Shown here: in pieces, positions 7,027 to 11,604 of the stretch
Layout of the letters: each line of letters starts with the position of its first letter
How positions within the stretch are numbered: the first letter of the stretch is position 1
Assembly (NCBI GenBank): GCA_050735975.1
Contig: JBOHVS010000327.1
Span: 1 to 11,604 of the forward strand
From: DATMBL01 sp050735975
GTDB taxonomy: Bacteria; Desulfobacterota; Binatia; UBA9968
Length of the DNA: 11,604 bases
Reading direction: 5' to 3'
Position numbers and translations under genes: made by a program
Notes under the pieces: model-generated
Told to the model about the DNA's origin: nothing
What the model saw: the letters and a program-made list of their open reading frames with translations, nothing else
Database searches by the model: none

Positions 7027-7121
7027 AGGTTCAGGTTTAGGTTAAGATTTAGTTTGGATCCTCGAACTTCGAACATCGAACTTTCTTCTCACCTGAACCT
7101 TAGCCTCAACCTCAACCTTCT
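7027..7121. repeat. Symmetric compound microsatellite (hexamer-heptamer-hexamer)
   Basis: Three short tandem arrays are nested. The left arm (7027-7056) is five decaying hexamers: AGGTTC, AGGTTT, AGGTTA, AGATTT, AGTTTG. The centre (7062-7082) is three exact-length heptamers: TCGAACT, TCGAACA, TCGAACT. The right arm (7092-7121) is five hexamers: CCTGAA, CCTTAG, CCTCAA, CCTCAA, CCTTCT. The arms are roughly reverse complements; AGGTTCAGGT (7027-7036) is a perfect inverted match to 7091-7100. The unit resembles telomere-like repeats only by composition. It could fold into a cruciform or a long imperfect hairpin with several possible registers. Confidence 0.75.
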
Positions 7122-7170
7122 TCGAATATGCGGCGGCCTACAAGCCACAAACCTATTGACCGCGCTCGGA

Positions 7171-7196
7171 AGGGCTCGGCCCGAAGGAGCCGACCT
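7171..7196. repeat. Imperfect inverted repeat
   Basis: AAGG-GGCTC-type bases on the left pair with GAGCC and CCTT on the right: GGCTC (7173-7177) against GAGCC (7187-7191), with an outer AAGG/CCTT pairing interrupted by a short bulge. No T-run follows on either strand. It could be a decayed palindromic element. Confidence 0.35.
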
Positions 7197-7246
7197 TGGA
7201 AGAACGTCAAGATTCTAATGAACTCCTTAGTAAATCAAAAATCGGC

Positions 7247-7276
7247 TCAGCCTGAGGCTGATCCGCCTCTGGCGGA
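7247..7276 (-). repeat. Two abutting 6-3-6 hairpins, possible queA terminator
   Basis: TCAGCC-TGA-GGCTGA (7247-7261) and TCCGCC-TCT-GGCGGA (7262-7276) are perfect 6-bp stems with three-base loops, directly adjacent with no base between them. On the minus strand, which is downstream of queA, the pair is followed after about four bases by TTTTT and then GATTT. It could therefore end the queA transcript. The regular paired structure also resembles REP-type palindromic elements that are scattered in multiple copies in some genomes. Hairpin geometry is seen directly; both roles are inference. Confidence 0.6.
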
Positions 7277-7313
7277 AATCCTAAAATCCAAGATGTCCAT
7301 CTAAAATGCTTAT

Positions 7314-8351
7314 TTACAGGATCAACATCGCATCCCCGTAGCTGTAAAACCGATATTGAAGCCGAACTGCTTCCCGGTATGCTCTGCGCACGAGATCGAG
7401 ACCGGCAAACGCGGCTACCAACATCAACGGCGTTGAGCACGGCAAATGAAAATTCGTAATCAAAGCGTCAACGACGCGGAACGGATCTCCAGGTCGTATA
7501 AAAAGCCGTGCAATGCCCTCGTCCGCCTGCAAACTCCCCTTTCGCAGCGCGATCCATTCGAGAGCCCGCGTAGTCGTTGAGCCGACTGCGATGACGCGAC
7601 GGCCATTTGACTTGGCGCGCTTGATTTTTTCCGCCGCTTCAGCAGGCAGGTTGTAGCGCTCCCCTTCCATTCGGTGGTTTTCCACCTGCTCAGAGCGTAC
7701 CGGTTGAAAAGTACCTGGCCCCACATGCAGGGTCAATAGAGCCCGCTCGATACCCCTGGCGGCTAACTTTTCGAGCAACTCCGCAGTGAAGTGAAACCCT
7801 GCTGTCGGCGCGGCGATGGCGCCGGGATTGGCGGCATAAATCGTTTGATAGCGCTCCCGGTCCAGCGATGCCGTCTCCCGATTGCGGCGAATGTATCGCG
7901 GCAAGGGCGGTTCCCCGACGGCTTCGAGATGATCGGTAAACTCCCCGCCCGGATGAAATTCCAGACCGAAACGCCCCCGCCCCAGGTCACCGATAACATC
8001 GGCTACCAAGTTGTCAGAGAACTTGATCCGGCTCCCAACCGAAGGCTTTTTGGCCGCCTCGATTAGCGCAATCCACAGACTTCGCTTCTCTGGAAACCGC
8101 TCCAGCAGCAACACTTCGGCTTTGCCACCGCTCTCCTTGACGCCACGCAACCGGGCCGGGAATACCTTGGTATCGTTCAGCACCAACAAATCACCAGGAG
8201 CGAGAAAATTCTCAAGCTCGGAAAATCCCCCGTGTAGGATCTGACCGGACTCGCGCCGAACCACTAACAATCTCGACGCCTCCCGATCTCTCGCCGGGTA
8301 CGCCGCGATCAAAGACTCGGGAAGTTCGTACATGAACTCTTTAAGTTCCAT
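7314..8351 (-). CDS. queA: S-adenosylmethionine:tRNA ribosyltransferase-isomerase QueA
   Basis: Transfers and rearranges the ribose of S-adenosylmethionine onto preQ1 in tRNA to give epoxyqueuosine, the step after Tgt. It has 345 residues from the ATG at 8351, normal for the family. The start MELKEFMYELPESLIA matches family N-termini. It continues with LVLNDTKVFPARLRG (56-70), IYAANPGAIAAPTAGFHFT (171-189), LHVGPGTFQPV (208-218), HRMEG (226-230), GSTTTRALE (257-265) and the C-terminal ITNFHLPCSTPLMLV (298-312) and YSYGDAML (337-344). A TTG at 8405 would add 18 Arg/Pro-rich residues without family resemblance, so the ATG was preferred even though no clear Shine-Dalgarno precedes either. Its product feeds the same pathway as tgt downstream. 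Confidence 0.96.
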   Translation of the reverse strand: MELKEFMYELPESLIAAYPARDREASRLLVVRRESGQILHGGFSELENFLAPGDLLVLNDTKVFPARLRGVKESGGKAEVLLLERFPEKRSLWIALIEAAKKPSVGSRIKFSDNLVADVIGDLGRGRFGLEFHPGGEFTDHLEAVGEPPLPRYIRRNRETASLDRERYQTIYAANPGAIAAPTAGFHFTAELLEKLAARGIERALLTLHVGPGTFQPVRSEQVENHRMEGERYNLPAEAAEKIKRAKSNGRRVIAVGSTTTRALEWIALRKGSLQADEGIARLFIRPGDPFRVVDALITNFHLPCSTPLMLVAAFAGLDLVRRAYREAVRLQYRFYSYGDAMLIL

Positions 8352-8375
8352 TCGAAGGCGGATTGGGCGCGGCAC

Positions 8376-8405
8376 ATGCAACGGCGCGGCCCGACGGCGT
8401 GTCAA
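8376..8405 (-). promoter_or_regulatory. Candidate sigma70-type promoter for queA
   Basis: On the minus strand a perfect TTGACA (8405-8400) is followed after 18 nt by TTGCAT (8381-8376), a poor -10 match. Transcription would start near 8369, giving an 18-nt leader before the queA ATG at 8351. The spacer is very GC-rich. The position, at the end of the 235-bp gap between slipin and queA, is sensible, but the weak -10 makes this tentative. Nothing else was identified in that gap. Confidence 0.25.
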
Positions 8406-8586
8406 AGCGCGGATCGTGCGAAGCTCAATAGCGAAGTTTGAAAGAAAAATCCCTTCTACAGACTATTGGCGATTCTCGTTGCGGGCCGGCCAAGGTTGCG
8501 GATGCAGGCGCGCGCTTTCATTTGCGCCCATGACTGGTAGCTATACAAACGCGATCAGCACCATCATCGAGATCACGCTTGCATGG

Positions 8587-9345
8587 TTACATCTGATCGT
8601 TTCTTTTCAAGAACGGCGTCAGCAAGTCAATGGGCACGGGAAAGATAGTCGTGGAATTCTTCTCCGAGGCCACCTCGACAAGACTCTGGAGAAAACGGAG
8701 CTGCAAGGCGATGGGCTGCTTACCGATGACCTCCGCGGCGTCCGCCAATTTCTGCGAGGCCTGGAACTCGCCGTCGGCATGAATGACTTTGGCGCGTCTT
8801 TCTCTTTCCGCCTCCGCTTGCTTGGCCATGGCCCGCTGCATCTCTTGCGGCAGATCGATATGCTTCAGCTCGACAAGCACGACTTTGATGCCCCAGGGGT
8901 CGGTCTGAGAGTCGAGAATCTCTTGAATGCGGGTGTTGATTCTTTCCCGCTCGGCCAGGAGTTCATCCAGCTCTGCTTGGCCGCAGACGCTGCGCATGGT
9001 GACCTGCGCGAGTTGCGAGGTCGCAAAGAGATAGTTCTCGACTTCGCGAACGGCTAGATTCGGTTCAAGGACTCTGAAATAGAGCACCGCGTTTACTTTC
9101 ACCGACACATTGTCGCGGGTGATGACATCCTGCGACGGGATATCCATCGTGACCGTGCGAAGATCCATGCGAACCATCTTCTCTATGCCAGGGATGATAT
9201 ACGTCAGCCCCGGCCCGCGGGAACCGACCATCCGGCCGAGTCGGAAGACGACGGCCCTTTCGTACTCTTTGAGGATTTTAATCCCGCTTATGATTAACGC
9301 TAGAGCTATGATGACAAACGTCACTAACGGTCCCAAACCAAACAT
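8587..9345 (-). CDS. Slipin/stomatin-family membrane protein (SPFH/band 7)
   Basis: A 252-residue membrane-anchored protein of the SPFH superfamily, the usual partner of NfeD proteases. A hydrophobic N-terminal segment at about 5-24 anchors it. The band-7 domain follows from about 25 to 185, with YERAVVFRLGRM, GPGLTYIIPGIE (45-56), MDIPSQDVITRDNVSVKVNAVLYFRV (67-92) and QVTMRSVCGQAELDELL (114-130). A charged coiled-coil stretch (about 165-195, QAEAERERRAKVIHADGE) leads to a hydrophobic C-terminus with FPVPIDLLTPFL. The ATG at 9345 has AGGAGG at 9351-9356 with 5-nt spacing. It begins 14 nt after the NfeD stop. In studied archaeal pairs the NfeD protease cleaves the slipin's hydrophobic tail, and the same relation is inferred here. 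It likely forms membrane oligomers. Confidence 0.95.
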   Translation of the reverse strand: MFGLGPLVTFVIIALALIISGIKILKEYERAVVFRLGRMVGSRGPGLTYIIPGIEKMVRMDLRTVTMDIPSQDVITRDNVSVKVNAVLYFRVLEPNLAVREVENYLFATSQLAQVTMRSVCGQAELDELLAERERINTRIQEILDSQTDPWGIKVVLVELKHIDLPQEMQRAMAKQAEAERERRAKVIHADGEFQASQKLADAAEVIGKQPIALQLRFLQSLVEVASEKNSTTIFPVPIDLLTPFLKRNDQM

Positions 9346-9359
9346 GCCTGCCTCCTCTT

Positions 9360-10715
9360 CTAGCCCACAGACCTACTCTGGCCGGGGCGTCTCACCTTCA
9401 GCACCATTCCTCGGCTACCTACCACTTCAACCTTCTCGCCGACGTCAATTTCAGCGTCTCCCTCCGCGTTCCAGTACTCCCCGTGAACGAATATCTTGCC
9501 TGCCGGACTGAGCCTGGCCCTTACTTCACCGACCTGCCCCACGAGTCCCTCGAATCCCAACGCAGGTCTGGATTTCTGCGCGCGAACGACCAGATAGCTT
9601 ATCGCGAGGACGAACGCGCCAAGTGTAGCCACTGTCGTGAAGATGATGGACCGATCTACGGCGAGATCGGAACCTTCAGCGTCAAACAGGAAAAACGAAC
9701 CCAACGCCAACGAGATCATGCCGCCGATCCCGAGCACTCCGAAACTGGGCGCAAAGGCTTCGCCGATGAGCAGGGCGATCCCGAGTAGAATCAACGCCAA
9801 TCCCGCGTAATTGATCGGCAATAGTTGAAACGCAGTTAATGCCAGGAGTAAACAGATAGCGCCGGCTACCCCTGGAAATATCACACCGGGATGAGAAAAC
9901 TCCATGTATAATCCGAGAACGCCCGCCATCATGAGCAGATACGCAATATTGGGATCGGCGAGCGCGTTCAGGATCTTTTGCTTCAAGCTCATATCGTAAC
10001 GGACGATTTGAACGTCTTTGAGCATGAGCGCGTCGGATCGCCCATCGATATCCACCTTGCGGCCGTGGGCTTGTTTGAGTAGATCGTCGATGTCCTTGGC
10101 CACGATATCGATGACGTTCTTCTTGAGGGCGTCAGTCTCGGTAATCGAGACGCTCTTGCGCACTGCTTGAATCGCCCACTCGGTGTTGCGGCCTCGTCTT
10201 TGGGCTATGGTTTCGCTGAAAGAGGCCGTGAAGTTTTCGATCTTCTCGCCCATCACCCCTTTTACTTCCTGACCTCCGCCCGCCACCGGATGGGCCGCGC
10301 CAATGTTAGTTCCCGGCGCCATCGCCGCGATATGGGCGGCCATCGTGATAAACACTCCCGCAGATCCGGCGCCAGCGCCGCTCGGCGCGACGTACACCAT
10401 CACCGGCACCTCTGTTCCGAGCAAATCCTTCACGATCGTGCGCGTGGAGCTAAGGAGTCCCCCGGGAGTATCGAGCTGAATGATTAACGCGCGCGCGCCG
10501 TTTGCTTTGGCCCTGCCGATGCTCTCCCGGATGAAATCATCGACCGCCGGATTGATGCTTCCATCGATGACGATTAGATCGACGTGCGGCGAAGCCGCGT
10601 CTTTGGTTTGCGCCAGGACCGAGAACCCGGCGACGAGCAGGGCTAGAAAGAAGGCGGCCCTAAAGGTCCGCGCCGCCCATTTCTGTGATGACTTTCTTAA
10701 TGTCTTCCCAAACAA
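9360..10715 (-). CDS. Membrane-bound serine protease NfeD (ClpP-class)
   Basis: A 451-residue long-form NfeD. After a basic start it has a signal/anchor segment (about 17-36). The ClpP-like protease domain (about 45-225) contains LDTPGG (81-86), SGAGAGSAGVF (112-122), MAPGTNIGAAHPV (132-144) and a C-terminal VIDIVAKDIDDLL. By comparison with the archaeal protease PH1510, Ser118 is the likely nucleophile and Lys158 (in GEKIENF) the likely general base, a Ser-Lys dyad. Several membrane helices follow from about 257 to 378, then a C-terminal OB-fold domain (about 385-445) with GEYWNAEGD. The start is a TTG at 10715 behind a GGGGGAT stretch. No ATG or GTG exists in frame before the signal segment, so the gene overlaps the UDG 3' end by 56 bp. 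It pairs with the slipin next door. Confidence 0.94.
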   Translation of the reverse strand: MFGKTLRKSSQKWAARTFRAAFFLALLVAGFSVLAQTKDAASPHVDLIVIDGSINPAVDDFIRESIGRAKANGARALIIQLDTPGGLLSSTRTIVKDLLGTEVPVMVYVAPSGAGAGSAGVFITMAAHIAAMAPGTNIGAAHPVAGGGQEVKGVMGEKIENFTASFSETIAQRRGRNTEWAIQAVRKSVSITETDALKKNVIDIVAKDIDDLLKQAHGRKVDIDGRSDALMLKDVQIVRYDMSLKQKILNALADPNIAYLLMMAGVLGLYMEFSHPGVIFPGVAGAICLLLALTAFQLLPINYAGLALILLGIALLIGEAFAPSFGVLGIGGMISLALGSFFLFDAEGSDLAVDRSIIFTTVATLGAFVLAISYLVVRAQKSRPALGFEGLVGQVGEVRARLSPAGKIFVHGEYWNAEGDAEIDVGEKVEVVGSRGMVLKVRRPGQSRSVG

Positions 10716-11421
10716 GTTTCTTATCCCCCGGGTTACGTAACAAGTAGGCCGGATGAAACGTCGGCATCAATTTGATCCCATGGTAAGTATGCCAATTCCC
10801 TCTCAGTCGCGTGATTGGAACTTTGCTCTGCAACAGCGTTTGCACGGCAAACTTGCCCAACGCCACGATGATCTCCGGTCGCACTAAATCTATTTGTTTT
10901 TTGAGAAAGGGCTCGCACGAGGCGACCTCGTCAGGCTCGGGATTGCGATTGTCCGGCGGACGGCACTTGACGACATTGGCGATATAGACGTCTTCACGCC
11001 GAAGTCCCATTCCCTTCGTAATGATGTCGGTCAAAAGCTGCCCTGCTCGCCCGACAAACGGCTCTCCCTGGAGATCTTCGTCCCGACCCGGCCCCTCACC
11101 GACGAACATCAACTTTGCATTGGGATTTCCTACGCCGAAAACCAGATGCGTACGCCCCGGCCAGAGTTTGCAACGCCGGCAATCGCCGATGGCGGTTCTA
11201 AGTTCCGCGAGGCTCTGCGCCTCAAAGATGTGGGAATTTTCCGCAAACAAATCCCCCTCCGCGCCGCTAAGTCTTTGACTTGTAATGGCCATTGAGGAAA
11301 TCTCCGGAATGCGGGCGGTCGGAACGAAGCGAATTCCAACCCGCTGTCGCCGCTGCAAATGGCGCTGTAACGAGATTGCCAAACTGGCCAGTTCTTCCCG
11401 ATCACCGGGTTGGGTCGTCAC
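10660..11421 (-). CDS. Family 4 uracil-DNA glycosylase (Fe-S, UDGa type)
   Basis: Removes uracil from DNA to start base-excision repair. It has 253 residues. The first 70 or so form a variable, charged extension with no clear domain, longer than in the compact thermophile enzymes (about 200 aa) but often seen in bacterial members. The catalytic domain starts at about 72. Cys81 and Cys84 (CRRCKL), Cys153 (VKCRPP) and Cys169 (VASCEP) are the four expected 4Fe-4S ligands. FVGEGPGRDEDLQGEPFVGRAG (106-127) is motif A with its water-activating acidic/uracil pocket, and MPTFHPAYLLRNP (219-231) is motif B. The GTG start at 11421 has AGGA about 8 nt upstream. The 3' end overlaps the NfeD start by 56 bp, suggesting translational coupling. 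Alternative later starts would trim the extension only. Confidence 0.95.
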   Translation of the reverse strand: MTTQPGDREELASLAISLQRHLQRRQRVGIRFVPTARIPEISSMAITSQRLSGAEGDLFAENSHIFEAQSLAELRTAIGDCRRCKLWPGRTHLVFGVGNPNAKLMFVGEGPGRDEDLQGEPFVGRAGQLLTDIITKGMGLRREDVYIANVVKCRPPDNRNPEPDEVASCEPFLKKQIDLVRPEIIVALGKFAVQTLLQSKVPITRLRGNWHTYHGIKLMPTFHPAYLLRNPGDKKLVWEDIKKVITEMGGADL

Positions 11422-11488
11422 CGCAAGTTCCTACCGGATACGGATCTTAGCACTTGAGATTACCGCTGAGCAACTACGCGCTATGCCC

Positions 11489-11604
11489 TTAGCCCTTGGC
11501 GACCGATTCGCGGTCGGACCTGAGTTTGTTCAGATAGAAACGACGAACAGAGCCAAGAAACGACAGCGTCTGAGGCCAGAGAAAATCCGGATAGGTATAA
11601 CGAC
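11489..11604 (-). CDS. 3' end of an unidentified gene (partial)
   Basis: The last 37 codons of a minus-strand frame enter from the right edge and end in TAA at 11489. The visible C-terminus is aromatic and basic: it has YTYPDFLWPQTLSFLG, then VRRFYLNKLRSDRE and a short Lys-Gly end. Codon use looks like the neighbouring genes. I do not recognise the family from so little sequence. A second frame is also open over most of the stretch, so the frame choice rests on composition and on the TAA lying 67 nt before the UDG start. If real, it would be the upstream gene of the UDG-NfeD-slipin group. Confidence 0.4.
   Translation of the reverse strand, partial: RYTYPDFLWPQTLSFLGSVRRFYLNKLRSDRESVAKG

Larger units (their letters stand above)
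6930..7313. other. Repeat-rich intergenic spacer between queA and tgt
   Basis: No convincing gene, tRNA or riboswitch is seen in these 384 bases. From the tgt side it holds an AT-rich stretch (about 6930-6980) that may contain the tgt promoter and a GC-rich linker. Next come a symmetric compound microsatellite (7027-7121), an imperfect hairpin (7171-7196) and two abutting perfect hairpins (7247-7276) followed by T-runs on the minus strand. Many bacteria place queA and tgt almost next to each other, so this spacer looks expanded by small repeat elements. Confidence 0.7.

Noticed and set aside
6930..7313. Possible preQ1 riboswitch or tRNA in the queA-tgt spacer
   Set aside because: No preQ1 aptamer-like layout or cloverleaf arms could be traced; the hairpins are simple, independent palindromes.
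7207..7440. 77-codon minus-strand frame overlapping the queA 3' end
   Set aside because: It is out of frame with queA and runs through the hairpin repeats; no domain is recognisable.
8352..8405. N-terminal extension of QueA from a TTG
   Set aside because: It adds an Arg/Pro-rich stretch absent from the family; the TTG is better explained as part of a possible TTGACA promoter element.
8332..9057. 241-codon plus-strand frame over slipin and the queA upstream gap
   Set aside because: It is antisense to the clear slipin gene for most of its length, with no family motif and no good ribosome binding site.

Overview
The window is a stretch of moderately GC-rich bacterial chromosome. It is mostly conserved housekeeping genes on the minus strand, with a short, scrambled plus-strand segment at its left edge. 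SecD/SecF/YajC, a classical queA-tgt-yajC-secD-secF order, an NfeD/slipin pair and a family 4 uracil-DNA glycosylase fit an uncultured Gram-negative lineage, for example Deltaproteobacteria-like, NC10 or a related deep branch. No marker in the window fixes the phylum, so this placement is tentative.

Layout in minus-strand transcription order, from the right edge leftwards: the 3' end of an unidentified gene (11489-11604); a family 4 (Fe-S) uracil-DNA glycosylase; a membrane NfeD-type serine protease overlapping it by 56 bp; a slipin/stomatin-family protein; queA; a 384-bp non-coding spacer rich in repeats and hairpins; tgt; yajC; secD; secF; recJ; and a SlyD-like FKBP prolyl isomerase. tgt-yajC-secD-secF is tightly packed (each stop 3-8 nt before the next start, with Shine-Dalgarno sequences overlapping the preceding stop codon) and is almost certainly one transcript. 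recJ follows after 85 bp.

Functionally, QueA and Tgt act in the same queuosine tRNA-modification pathway. YajC-SecD-SecF form the accessory module of the Sec translocon. NfeD and slipin form a known membrane protease/partner pair. RecJ and UDG are DNA-repair enzymes. The plus-strand segment (1-478) holds a 67-residue SH3-like small protein, a 28-codon stub that looks like the start of NADH dehydrogenase subunit NuoB, and an apparently frameshifted zinc-ribbon fragment that runs into the 3' end of the FKBP gene.

No defence system, prophage, CRISPR array, RNA gene or complete mobile element is visible. The least ordinary sequences are the queA-tgt spacer, with its symmetric compound microsatellite (7027-7121) and a pair of abutting 6-3-6 hairpins (7247-7276), and the nuoB/zinc-ribbon remnants at 235-478.
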